In this document: positions 25,827 through 34,855 of the stretch, piece after piece
Numbering within the stretch: position 1 is the first letter of the stretch
How the letters are laid out: each line of letters starts with the position of its first letter
Origin: Maribellus luteus
Lineage (GTDB): Bacteria; Bacteroidota; Bacteroidia; Bacteroidales; Prolixibacteraceae
NCBI RefSeq assembly: GCF_003576475.1
Contig: NZ_QWGR01000006.1
Span: 248,001 to 312,000, forward strand
Length of the DNA stretch: 64,000 nt
Direction of reading: 5' to 3'
Made by a program: the position numbers and the translations under genes
Notes under the pieces: generated by a model
The model's database searches: none
What the model was told of the DNA's origin: nothing
The model's input: only the letters and a program-made list of their open reading frames with translations

Positions 25827-28091
25827 ATGATGATTAAAACATATCTTTTCATAGGAAGCATTATTTGCCTGCTGGTGTTTAGCTCATGCCAGGAAAAACG
25901 GGCTGTCGATTATGTCGATCCGTTTATTTGTTCTCAGGGCGATCACGGGCATTGGTTGCCGGCAGCGCTGGTCCCTTTCGGTATGGTCGGAGTTTGTCCT
26001 GATACCTATCCCGGGAGTTTGACTGCTGATGGCGATTTTGCCCATTCCGGATATGACTTTTCAGATAATCAGGTTCGTGGATTTAGTAATTTTCACAAAG
26101 GGAGTTCAGGGGGAACTGCTGTAACCGATAGAGCCGGCTTGCTTTCGCTGCTCCCTTTTATCAATGTGCCTGATAGTTTTTATTTCAGCCCAATTGTAAA
26201 TATCGACAAGAAAACAGAAAAAGCTTCGCCGGGATATTATTCCGTTTTTTTGCCTGACGACCAAATCAAAGCTGAACTGACTGCAGAAACCCACGTGGGG
26301 GTGCACAGGTATTCGTATCCTTCAGGTCCGCCTGTCCGCCTGTTTTTATATGAAGGAAACCGGTCGCGGTCGGGTGGAATTACTTTCTCGATGAAAGACA
26401 GTCAATGCATCGAAGGGATTCAATACAGTTACGGGGGTATTTACTTTACGATGAAGTTCAGTGCTCCGGTTATTTCATCCAAAACCTGGAATGGAACTGC
26501 GCTGGCCGAAGGTGCATCGCTGGAGAAACAGCATGCGGGAGGAATGGTGCTCGATTTTGGCGATCTGAAAGGAAAACCACTGGAAGTCAGGGTTGGTGTG
26601 TCGCTGACGAGTATAGCGGCGGCTCATAAAAATCTTAAGGCAGAATGCCCCGACGAAATAAGTTTTGAGCAAATCCAGTCAAATGCGTTGGAAACATGGA
26701 ATCACACGTTGAGTGGCATTGAAGTGTCAGGTGAAGATGAATACAAAACGATTTTTTACACCGCGCTTTACCATAGCTGCTTTTTGCCACAGGTTATTTC
26801 CGATGTTGATGGAACTTATCCCGGGCTTGACCAGAAGAACCACATTGCTAAGGGATACCAGCATTACAATAACTATGCTTTCTGGGACGATTTTCGCACC
26901 AAATTCCCCTTGTACAGTTTGTGGCAACCCAGGGTTTACCGCGATATTGTCAAGTCGATCCGCGATCTGTACGAAGAGGCTCAAAGCTGGGGAATCACCG
27001 AGGATAGCGATCATGCAGCTCACGGCAGCGTGGGGTTTCGTCCCGAAGGAATTGGCGGTTATCAGGTATTCAATACTTGTCGCCACGAGCACATGTTAAT
27101 GGTAATGGCCGATGCATATACCAAAGGGATTTTTCCGTTGGACCTGAAGTCGGTTTACCCGTACATGCGGCATGAGGCGATGATTCAAATGCCGGAACGC
27201 TACGATTCGATTGGGTTCATCCCTGCAAGACCCGACCAAACCGGCGAATTTTGCTGGGACAGCTGGTGCATGGCACAACTGGCCAGAGCTACCGGAAATG
27301 ATGCCGATTATAACTATTTCACGAAACGTGCCGATTACTGGAAGAACACCTGGGATCCATCCATCCGGTATTTCCGTGCTCGTGAAGCCGACGGAACCTG
27401 GCTCGACTTTCCTGATGATCCTGCCATAAACCGGGAAAAATATACCTACGAAGGATCAAAATGGCAATGGCGATGGAATGTAATCCACGATGTGCCCGGT
27501 TTGATCGGGGCTTTTGGAGGAAAAGACGCTTTTGCGAAAGAACTGGAGTATTTTTTTAATAACGACTTGTACACGGCAGGAAACCAGATCGACCTTCAGG
27601 CTCCTTTCCTGTTTAACTATGCAGGAAAACCATGGCTCACCCAGGAATGGTCAACAAAAATCCTGACTCAGCCAATTACTCAAAGGTACGGAACCCACGA
27701 TTTCTTCCCGGAACCTGTTTTCGACAGGATATATAAAACCACTCCTGATGGTTATCTCGAAGAGATGGATTGCGATTACGGGTGCATGGCCGCGTGGTAC
27801 AACATGAGTGCCATGGGCTTATATCAAATGTGTCCCGGCGATCCGGTTTATCAGTTAACATCTCCGATATTCGAAAGCATTAAAATAAAACTGAACGATC
27901 CCACTTATCCGGGAAAAGAGTTTGTTATCGAAGCCAAAGGTTTAAGCGATACCAATATCTACATTCAATCGGCAACGCTCAATGGGAAACCATATAACCG
28001 TTCGTCGCTTACCCATGAAGAAATTGCAAGGGGCGGAAAGCTCGTTTACCAGATGGGCCCTGAACCCAATATGCGATGGGGGATGAATTAA
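25827..28091 (+). CDS. Divergent GH92-family protein
   Basis: A 754-residue lipoprotein (lipobox ending FSSC) clearly of GH92 (YVDPFICSQGDHGHW, PFGMVGVCPDT, FNYAGKPWLTQ). Compared with the gene before it, Glu542 in EGSKWQW is kept. The HH pair of NEPSHH becomes Leu590-Gln591 in NQIDLQ, and GNDDCG becomes MDCDYG, leaving Asp650 but replacing the first Asp by Cys649. The loop DHGHW near the N-terminus also differs from the usual GHTYPG. It follows the canonical GH92 after 22 bases. Such changes around the sugar site suggest a different linkage or sugar, or loss of activity. Confidence 0.9.
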   Translation: MMIKTYLFIGSIICLLVFSSCQEKRAVDYVDPFICSQGDHGHWLPAALVPFGMVGVCPDTYPGSLTADGDFAHSGYDFSDNQVRGFSNFHKGSSGGTAVTDRAGLLSLLPFINVPDSFYFSPIVNIDKKTEKASPGYYSVFLPDDQIKAELTAETHVGVHRYSYPSGPPVRLFLYEGNRSRSGGITFSMKDSQCIEGIQYSYGGIYFTMKFSAPVISSKTWNGTALAEGASLEKQHAGGMVLDFGDLKGKPLEVRVGVSLTSIAAAHKNLKAECPDEISFEQIQSNALETWNHTLSGIEVSGEDEYKTIFYTALYHSCFLPQVISDVDGTYPGLDQKNHIAKGYQHYNNYAFWDDFRTKFPLYSLWQPRVYRDIVKSIRDLYEEAQSWGITEDSDHAAHGSVGFRPEGIGGYQVFNTCRHEHMLMVMADAYTKGIFPLDLKSVYPYMRHEAMIQMPERYDSIGFIPARPDQTGEFCWDSWCMAQLARATGNDADYNYFTKRADYWKNTWDPSIRYFRAREADGTWLDFPDDPAINREKYTYEGSKWQWRWNVIHDVPGLIGAFGGKDAFAKELEYFFNNDLYTAGNQIDLQAPFLFNYAGKPWLTQEWSTKILTQPITQRYGTHDFFPEPVFDRIYKTTPDGYLEEMDCDYGCMAAWYNMSAMGLYQMCPGDPVYQLTSPIFESIKIKLNDPTYPGKEFVIEAKGLSDTNIYIQSATLNGKPYNRSSLTHEEIARGGKLVYQMGPEPNMRWGMN

Positions 28092-28125
28092 AAACCGGAT
28101 GTATCAATTAGCTTGAAATTTGAAT

Positions 28126-31100
28126 ATGAATAGAAATTTTAAAATAGAAATATTGATTCGGATTGCTTCTGTAATGTGCTTTTTGTTGTTGATAATCAGT
28201 GTGCCTGGTTTGGCGCAAATTCCTTCGGTATCGGTACAGTCTGATGATTTTATCGAATCCTGGCTTACTTGTGGCCCTTTTTTAATTAATCCTGAAGCCG
28301 GGGATCAGCTTGGAAAAAAGAGATACGAAACAGATTTTCTTAAAGGTGCTGGCGGAGAAAACAGCACGGGAATATCGGAGGGCCTTTCGTTTTCGTTCGA
28401 AGGGAAAAACTATCAATGGAAAAGATATAATTCTCCGGCTTCGTACATTGACCTGAAATCGTTTTATGGTGAATGTCCTTATTCAGTAGTATATGCGGCT
28501 TGTGAGGTCGAGTCGGAAAAAGAGCAGGAAGTGTGGCTCGGCACTGGTAGCGACGATGGTATTAAAGTGTGGTTAAATGGTACCCTGGTTTGGGAAAACC
28601 AGAGCAACCGGTTTGCTTCTGTTGATGAGGATTTATTTCCCGTCAGCGTAAAAAAGGGGAAAAACCTGTTGCTGGTAAAGATCGTTCAATCAACAGGCGG
28701 CTGGGGATTTTATACCCGTTTTGTGGATGCCCGGTTGCGACTGGCCGAGCTGACTTCCATGTCTTTGCCCGAAATCGTGGTAGAAGAAAGCAACAATAAC
28801 TCGCTGAAGATTGTAATTGGCGACAAATCCATTTATTCGGTGCAGGGGCATCGGTTCGAGTGCGATGTGGTCATAACGGATTCTGACGGTAATACGATTC
28901 TTTCAGAAAAAGCAAACATTGGACAGGCACTGGAGTGTTCGTTGAAAGATTTTAAGAACGGCTTGTACGGGGTTTCTGCCGGCTTTCATCTGGGAAACAA
29001 AATCCTGCCATTGCAGGAAGTTACTTATTATCACGGGGCGAAAAACATCCGCTTGCTGGGATATACTGCCAAAGGAGATAAAAAGCATTTGACCATCAAA
29101 GTGCTGAATGATAACTTTAAAGAAATTGAAAATGCGATTGAGGAGCTGCCTGGAGGCGAATATGTTTTTCTGCGACCGGATATTCAGAATGTACGTTTCC
29201 AGGTATTGATCGATGTGCCGTCGCTGGGGCGTCGCTGGTTTTTGGCCGACAACCAGGGAAAAGGATATGATTTCTCGTCAGGTTCTCCCGTTCAGCTCAA
29301 TTTGCCTTTGGAAGCGCTGAAGAGCCTGGCTGACAATCTTCAAAATTCGTTGAAATACGAAAGCGAGTTGCCAAAGTGGTACCGCGATAATCTGAAAGAG
29401 AAAATAGCAGGAACCGGTTTGGCAGGGCTGGAAAACAATGCCGCTTCAGTTTATTCGGGGCTGGAACGCTTATCAACCTGCAAATACCGGGTTTCAGTGA
29501 AATCGGATTTAAACATCTGGGCTGCTTCTTCAATGGAAAAAATAAGTCAGGACGAAGCTCTGCCAGTCGATCAACTGGATGCGGTGCATGTTGCTTTGGC
29601 AAAACACGAGTACGAAGCGGTGCAGCTAATCCTTCGTCCGCGGAAAGAACTGAAGAACCTGGAGATTGAGGCTGGTCCGCTTACCAATGAGGCAGGCAAT
29701 GTGCTGGATGCATCGAATATCGCATTTAATCATGTAGAATATGTCGAAATCAAGATGGCATCGAACGCGAATGTGACGGTTGTTAATGGAAAAATGGTAG
29801 ATGTTGGCATAAGTCCTGAATCTTTTGGAACAGCAGGTATGTGGCCCGATCCGTTGCCGCCGGTCAGGGAGCCATTTACCGCAACTGCCGGACAGAACAC
29901 CCCGGTGTGGATTACTGTTTATGCCCCGGCACAACAAGCCGGGGGGATTTACAGAGGGCAGATAACAATCAAATCGAATGGAAAAGCAATCAGCGAAATT
30001 CCGCTCGAGGTTGAGGTGTTTGATTTTGCCTTACCCAGAGAAACGCACACGGCAACTGCCTTTGGAATTAATATCAATGAAAACTATCATGGCAAATTGA
30101 ATTGCGACCAGCGGATGAAAGTCTGGGATCAATATGTGCAGTTATGTTCTTCGCACCGGGTTTCTCCTTACTCGCCCCATCAGTATTCAAATTTCAGCTA
30201 CACTTTGCAAGGCAACCCGAAAGAAGCGGTGCTGAATTTTGCAGCTTTCGACTCGGCAATGGCTGTTTATCTCGATCAGGACAAATTAACATCGTTCAAT
30301 TTGGGAGGCCTTCCGGGGCAGATCGATGGTCATGCCCGCTTTACCGATGAATACAACAGGCTCTTCAGAAGTATATACTCGCAGGTGCAGGAGCATTTGC
30401 GCGAAAAGGGCTGGCTTGACAAAGCCTACTGGTACTGGACCGACGAACCCGCAAAAGAGGCCTATGCTGATGTGAAAAAAGGGGCGGAATTGTTAAAATG
30501 GGCCTGTCCGGATATTCGCCGCTTATTGACTCTTCACCTGGAACATGCTCCGGTCAATTATTTTTATAATTACGTGAACCTGTGGGTGCCGGTTATGCAT
30601 TGGTATGATGAGCAAAAAGCCCGTGTACGGCAAAAACTGGGAGAAACAGCGTGGTGGTATGTTTGCTGTATTCCTAAAGGACCTTATCCTGGAAATTTTA
30701 TTGATCATCCAGCCATTAACCACCGCATTCGTTACTGGATGATGGACAAGCTTGGTGTTCAAGGAGATTTGTATTGGCGTATCACTTATTGGGACGGGCA
30801 TAATCCCTGGAAACAGACCATGTCGATCAACGATAAGGGAACCGGTATTTGGGGCAATGGCGATGGCATTTTGGTTTATCCGCCCCGCCGGGAAATGTCT
30901 TCGGTCCCGGTTCTCGAAGGCCCTGTTACTTCTATTCGTTTTGAGTGCATCCGCGACGGGCTGGAAGACATGGAATATTTGCACTTGCTATCCCAACTAT
31001 CAGCATCCGGACAGAAACAGGGTAACATCGCCAAATTGGTTTTGAACGATGCGCGTGACGAATTGGTGCAAAGTATGACCTGCTACGAGCAAAGTACCTC

Positions 31101-31158
31101 GCTGTTGCAAGCCATGCGTTTCAGGGCTGCCAGCGCGATAGTGAAAAGCACTCCTTAA
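28126..31158 (+). CDS. DUF4091 (GH123-like) exported glycosidase-type protein
   Basis: About 1010 residues, with a signal peptide ending GLAQ. Residues about 40-210 form an accessory beta module (SWLTCGPF, TGSDDGIKVWLNG, GWGFYTRF), also present at the N-terminus of the DUF4838 protein at 50921. Residues about 470-640 are a beta-sandwich, and about 650-1000 a TIM-barrel DUF4091 domain with YWYWTDEPAKEAY carrying an Asp-Glu pair like the GH123 catalytic pair, and IRFECIRDGLEDMEYL near the end. GH123 enzymes act on N-acetylgalactosamine, but DUF4091 is broader, so the substrate is open. ATG 28126 was chosen over TTG 28120. Confidence 0.82.
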   Translation: MNRNFKIEILIRIASVMCFLLLIISVPGLAQIPSVSVQSDDFIESWLTCGPFLINPEAGDQLGKKRYETDFLKGAGGENSTGISEGLSFSFEGKNYQWKRYNSPASYIDLKSFYGECPYSVVYAACEVESEKEQEVWLGTGSDDGIKVWLNGTLVWENQSNRFASVDEDLFPVSVKKGKNLLLVKIVQSTGGWGFYTRFVDARLRLAELTSMSLPEIVVEESNNNSLKIVIGDKSIYSVQGHRFECDVVITDSDGNTILSEKANIGQALECSLKDFKNGLYGVSAGFHLGNKILPLQEVTYYHGAKNIRLLGYTAKGDKKHLTIKVLNDNFKEIENAIEELPGGEYVFLRPDIQNVRFQVLIDVPSLGRRWFLADNQGKGYDFSSGSPVQLNLPLEALKSLADNLQNSLKYESELPKWYRDNLKEKIAGTGLAGLENNAASVYSGLERLSTCKYRVSVKSDLNIWAASSMEKISQDEALPVDQLDAVHVALAKHEYEAVQLILRPRKELKNLEIEAGPLTNEAGNVLDASNIAFNHVEYVEIKMASNANVTVVNGKMVDVGISPESFGTAGMWPDPLPPVREPFTATAGQNTPVWITVYAPAQQAGGIYRGQITIKSNGKAISEIPLEVEVFDFALPRETHTATAFGININENYHGKLNCDQRMKVWDQYVQLCSSHRVSPYSPHQYSNFSYTLQGNPKEAVLNFAAFDSAMAVYLDQDKLTSFNLGGLPGQIDGHARFTDEYNRLFRSIYSQVQEHLREKGWLDKAYWYWTDEPAKEAYADVKKGAELLKWACPDIRRLLTLHLEHAPVNYFYNYVNLWVPVMHWYDEQKARVRQKLGETAWWYVCCIPKGPYPGNFIDHPAINHRIRYWMMDKLGVQGDLYWRITYWDGHNPWKQTMSINDKGTGIWGNGDGILVYPPRREMSSVPVLEGPVTSIRFECIRDGLEDMEYLHLLSQLSASGQKQGNIAKLVLNDARDELVQSMTCYEQSTSLLQAMRFRAASAIVKSTP

Positions 31159-31192
31159 AAAAGGAGAAGATAAATCTGAAAAAATAGATAAA

Positions 31193-32773
31193 ATGAGAGC
31201 ATTCAGGAACAACACAAATATTGCAGGTAATGGACGGAAGATATTTCCTCCCTTGATCTTCGCTGTTTTGCTGTTTGGTTTGGCCGGGTGTCAGAAGGCC
31301 AAAGAACAGAAGACCGAGACAAGTAAGAACAACATTGTTGTTGTAAGTCACCGGGGAGCCAACCGGCTTGCTCCTGAGTGTACTTATGCGGCAGCTCAGA
31401 AATCCATTGAGCACGGGGCTGCCTATATCGAGGTTGATGTGCGCCGGAGCAAGGATGGAGTTTACTACATCATGCACGATGGCATGCTCAACCGTACCAC
31501 AAACGGTTCCGGATTAATTTCTGAAACAGAATCCACCGTAATGGATACGCTCGATGCCGGAGCCTGGTTCTCGCACACGTATGCCGGGGAGAAAGTTCCG
31601 CGGGTGCACGAGTTTCTGAAATGGGTGAAAGGAAAAGCCAAGGTGTATTTCGATGTTAAAGATGTGGATCTGGCAGAGTTTATTTCTATGGTTCAGGGGG
31701 CAGGCTTTGAAAACGATTGTTTCTTCTGGTTTTCGGATTGGGCACAGGCCAGGGAATTCAGAATGTTGTATCCCGAATTGGCATTAAAAGTGAATGCTGC
31801 GTCGGTGGATGCCCTTGATTCATTGAAAACAATCTACAACCCGCAGATTATTGAATGTTCGGTGGACGATCTGACCGATGAATTCATGCGTTCGTGCCGC
31901 GATAAGGGGATGAAAGTAATGCCCTGGATTCCCGGTGATGATTGGGAGGCATACCGCATTGCCATCGAAAAAAATGTTGACATGGTGAATCTCGATAATC
32001 CCGATGTTTTTTCCAGTATGCTCAAGAATAACGGGACATTCAAAGGATACAAACTGATTGCCCACCGGGGAGGAATTGTCGAACAAAAGTACAACGAATT
32101 TGACCCTGCTTCCATTCAGACTGCAATCGACCAGGGATATTACATGCTGGAAATTGATGTGAGGGAAACAGAAGACGGAGTGTTGGTGGTAAACCACGAT
32201 GATCATTTCGAACGGTTTTTCAACGATCCGCGCAGCGTGAAGGAGATGAGTTGGGACGAAATACAGTCGCTCAGGGCATTCCCTGGCGATTACGCTCCTC
32301 TTTCCTTTGAAGAAGTAGCCCGGATGTGCTCTGGAAAAGTGAAAGTGATGATTGATGTGAAAGTGGATCGTGCTTCTGCTGATTTCTATTATAAACTCGG
32401 CAATATAATGGAGAAGTATAAGCTGTTCGAGGGAGCCTACTTTATCGATAATGAGGCAAGAAAGTATTTCTGGGGAAAAGCAAAATTTTCAATCCGTGCG
32501 ACCGAAGCCAGTCTTATTCAGGAAAAATACTCGAAGGGTGAAGATGTTTCGTGTCATTATTTTTTGTTCGACGCGGGAACACGCCTGACTTCTTCATTGA
32601 TAAAGATGTGTCAGAAAGCAAACATTACGGTGGTGCCGTCGGTCAACTTCGGGCATTACCGTTTTGAAAATGCGGTAAGGGGAGCCAAACGGGATATTGA
32701 GTTCCTTAAAGCCTGTGGTGTCACTGAGTTTCAGATCGATTCGGATTTTGATGAATGGCTTCCAAACAGGTAG
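31193..32773 (+). CDS. Lipoprotein with two tandem GDPD domains
   Basis: A 526-residue lipoprotein (lipobox LAGC, Cys33) with two glycerophosphodiester phosphodiesterase domains. Domain 1 (about 48-275) has SHRGANRLAPE with His53-Arg54, EVDVR and MHDGMLNRTTNG. Domain 2 (about 285-526) has AHRGG, EIDVRETEDG and NHDDHFERF. Both keep the HR, ExD and HD triads for Ca/Mg-dependent phosphodiester cleavage. Domain 2 lacks the PENT-type turn after HRG. GDPDs usually have a single domain of about 250 residues, so this is a fusion or duplication. With the next two genes it suggests removal of phosphodiester-linked groups from the glycan (inference). Confidence 0.9.
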   Translation: MRAFRNNTNIAGNGRKIFPPLIFAVLLFGLAGCQKAKEQKTETSKNNIVVVSHRGANRLAPECTYAAAQKSIEHGAAYIEVDVRRSKDGVYYIMHDGMLNRTTNGSGLISETESTVMDTLDAGAWFSHTYAGEKVPRVHEFLKWVKGKAKVYFDVKDVDLAEFISMVQGAGFENDCFFWFSDWAQAREFRMLYPELALKVNAASVDALDSLKTIYNPQIIECSVDDLTDEFMRSCRDKGMKVMPWIPGDDWEAYRIAIEKNVDMVNLDNPDVFSSMLKNNGTFKGYKLIAHRGGIVEQKYNEFDPASIQTAIDQGYYMLEIDVRETEDGVLVVNHDDHFERFFNDPRSVKEMSWDEIQSLRAFPGDYAPLSFEEVARMCSGKVKVMIDVKVDRASADFYYKLGNIMEKYKLFEGAYFIDNEARKYFWGKAKFSIRATEASLIQEKYSKGEDVSCHYFLFDAGTRLTSSLIKMCQKANITVVPSVNFGHYRFENAVRGAKRDIEFLKACGVTEFQIDSDFDEWLPNR

Positions 32774-32804
32774 AAACTTTATTTTTTAATTAAAAAGAAA
32801 AGAG

Positions 32805-33839
32805 ATGAAAAGAACGATTGGACTTTTAATGATTCTGGCAGTTTTTGTACTGTCTTCGTGGGGAAAAGATAACAAGCCAAATTCGGTGTTGAAATTCAAT
32901 AAGGATGGCAAATTTAAAATAGTGCAGTTTACTGATATTCATTTTCAATACGATTCATATCGCTCCGACAGTGCGTTGGCGATTGTTAAAATGGTAATCA
33001 ATAAAGAGAAGCCCGATTTGGTGGCATTAACCGGGGATATCGTGTGTTCGAAAAATACACGAAAGGCCTGGGAGGCTTTTTCGCGGGTGATGGTTGAAGC
33101 CGGGGTTCCGTGGGCGGTAGTGCTGGGTAATCATGATATTGAATACGAAATGACTGGCAAGCAAATCATGGAAGCCATCGAAGGGCTTCCGTATAATTTG
33201 ACGGTGAATGGCCCGGAGAATCTATCGGGGAATGGGAACTATGTGTTAACGGTACAGTCGTCACAGAACTCAAAAACAGCGGCGGCCCTTTATTTTCTGG
33301 ATTCGCATTCCGGTTTGGATAAAGATCTGGGGATGGGAAAATACGAGTGGATCAAGTTCGACCAGATCGAATGGTACCGCGATCAGAGCAAGAAGCTAAC
33401 CAACGCAAACGGGGGAAACCCGCTGCCAGCGCTTGCTTTTTTTCATATTCCGCTTCCTGAATACAATGAAGTATTGAATGATAAAGTGGGGATACAGGAA
33501 GAGACTGTTTGCTCCCCGGCAATCAATTCCGGGTTTTATACCGCCTTGCTGGAAGCAAAAGACGTGATGGGGACCTTTGTCGGGCACGATCACAACAACA
33601 ATTACATTGCCTGCTTGCGCGGTATTTGCCTGGCATACGGGAATGTAACCGGCAGACAATGCTACGGAAAAATAGGCCGGGGCACACGTGTGATCGAATT
33701 GTACGAGGGACAGCGAAAATTCGACACCTGGGTTCTTAAATTGTATGAAGGCGACCGTGATAAAGATACCTGGTTCCCGGCTAAAGACAGTGAACCCAAA
33801 TTCTTCGTGTCTTATCCCGACTCTTTTATCAAAAAATAG
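32805..33839 (+). CDS. Exported calcineurin-like metallophosphoesterase
   Basis: A 344-residue protein with an N-terminal signal segment (residues 1-20). The metallophosphoesterase motifs are complete: FTDIHFQ (metal site), LTGDIV, LGNHDIE, FFHIPLPEYN and GHDHNNNY. These five blocks bind a bimetal centre that hydrolyses phosphomono- or diesters. It resembles extracellular purple-acid/DCR2-type phosphatases. Placed between two GDPD genes, it could remove the phosphate left after phosphodiester cleavage (inference). Confidence 0.92.
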   Translation: MKRTIGLLMILAVFVLSSWGKDNKPNSVLKFNKDGKFKIVQFTDIHFQYDSYRSDSALAIVKMVINKEKPDLVALTGDIVCSKNTRKAWEAFSRVMVEAGVPWAVVLGNHDIEYEMTGKQIMEAIEGLPYNLTVNGPENLSGNGNYVLTVQSSQNSKTAAALYFLDSHSGLDKDLGMGKYEWIKFDQIEWYRDQSKKLTNANGGNPLPALAFFHIPLPEYNEVLNDKVGIQEETVCSPAINSGFYTALLEAKDVMGTFVGHDHNNNYIACLRGICLAYGNVTGRQCYGKIGRGTRVIELYEGQRKFDTWVLKLYEGDRDKDTWFPAKDSEPKFFVSYPDSFIKK

Positions 33840-34025
33840 AGTTGATAGCCCTGCTGGACTATCGGAAACCCTGCTTTGTGGATATTTAAAAGATAAAGTG
33901 TTTCACGGAAATGAAACTTCAGTTGGTATTAGTTTATATGGACAATTGCTGGGAGCAGGGATTTCGTGGTAAACAGGCTTGAGGAAATATTAGCAAAAAG
34001 GAACCGCTAAAGAAATAGGATAATA

Positions 34026-34793
34026 ATGAAAAGAGTATATTATGTTTTATTGTTGGGTTTGTTGTGCAATGTTGTAAATGCACAAATCGAATTCATCGCA
34101 CACCGTGGTGCATCATACCTGGCGCCTGAAAATACCATCGCTTCAGCGAAGTTAGGCTGGGAATTGGGTGCCGAGGCTGTCGAAATTGATATCCATTTGT
34201 CAAAGGACAATAAGGTCATGGTCATTCACGACGGAGACACTAAAAGAGTTTCAGGAACCTTGCTGAAAGTTCCCGAAACCGAATCCGGAGTTCTTCGGAA
34301 ATTGGATGTTGGCTCATTCAAAAACGAGAAATTCAAAAACGAAAGGATTCCTTTTCTGAAGGAGATTATCCGGCTGATTCCTCCCGGGAAAAAATTGGTT
34401 ATTGAATTGAAAAGCCGGAAAGAAGTTATTCCGTGGATGAAAAAGGAAATTGACAAACACGGCAAGTTGAATCAAATGGTGTTTATCTGTTTCGACTGGG
34501 AAACCATTGTTGAAACGCAGAAATTGTTTCCCGCCAATGCCTGTTACTGGTTGTGCGACAACAGCGAAGAACTGGCAAAAAAATGGGAACAGATTGCTGC
34601 CTCCCGCTTGCGGGGTGTTGACCTCAAATACACGATTATCAGCCAGGAAGTAATGGACTGCGCCAATCAACTGGGGCTTGAAGTGATCACCTACACGGTG
34701 AACAAGCCGGAAGAAGCCCGGAGACTCATCAGTTTGGGTGTCAGACAGATTACAACCGATAGGCCTGCCTGGTTGAAAGAACAAATAAATTAA
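34026..34793 (+). CDS. Exported glycerophosphodiester phosphodiesterase (single domain)
   Basis: A 255-residue protein with a signal peptide ending VNAQ and one canonical GDPD domain. AHRGASYLAPENT holds the HR pair and the PENT turn, EIDIHLSKDNKVMVIHD holds ExD and HD, IELKSR is the metal-site strand, and the C-terminal strand ends ITTDRPAWL. It is a regular-length enzyme, unlike the tandem protein at 31193. The 186-base gap before it holds no recognisable gene. Confidence 0.93.
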   Translation: MKRVYYVLLLGLLCNVVNAQIEFIAHRGASYLAPENTIASAKLGWELGAEAVEIDIHLSKDNKVMVIHDGDTKRVSGTLLKVPETESGVLRKLDVGSFKNEKFKNERIPFLKEIIRLIPPGKKLVIELKSRKEVIPWMKKEIDKHGKLNQMVFICFDWETIVETQKLFPANACYWLCDNSEELAKKWEQIAASRLRGVDLKYTIISQEVMDCANQLGLEVITYTVNKPEEARRLISLGVRQITTDRPAWLKEQIN

Positions 34794-34855
34794 AAAGAAA
34801 GGATATACAATTCGCGCAAGAGTTCTTGCCGGAGTAAAAAAAGAATTTAAACAGG

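Noticed and set aside
33840-34025. Possible gene remnant between the phosphatase and the second GDPD
   Set aside because: Reading across the gap shows frequent stops and no recognisable fragment; only a weak GTTTCA/TGAAAC repeat is present.
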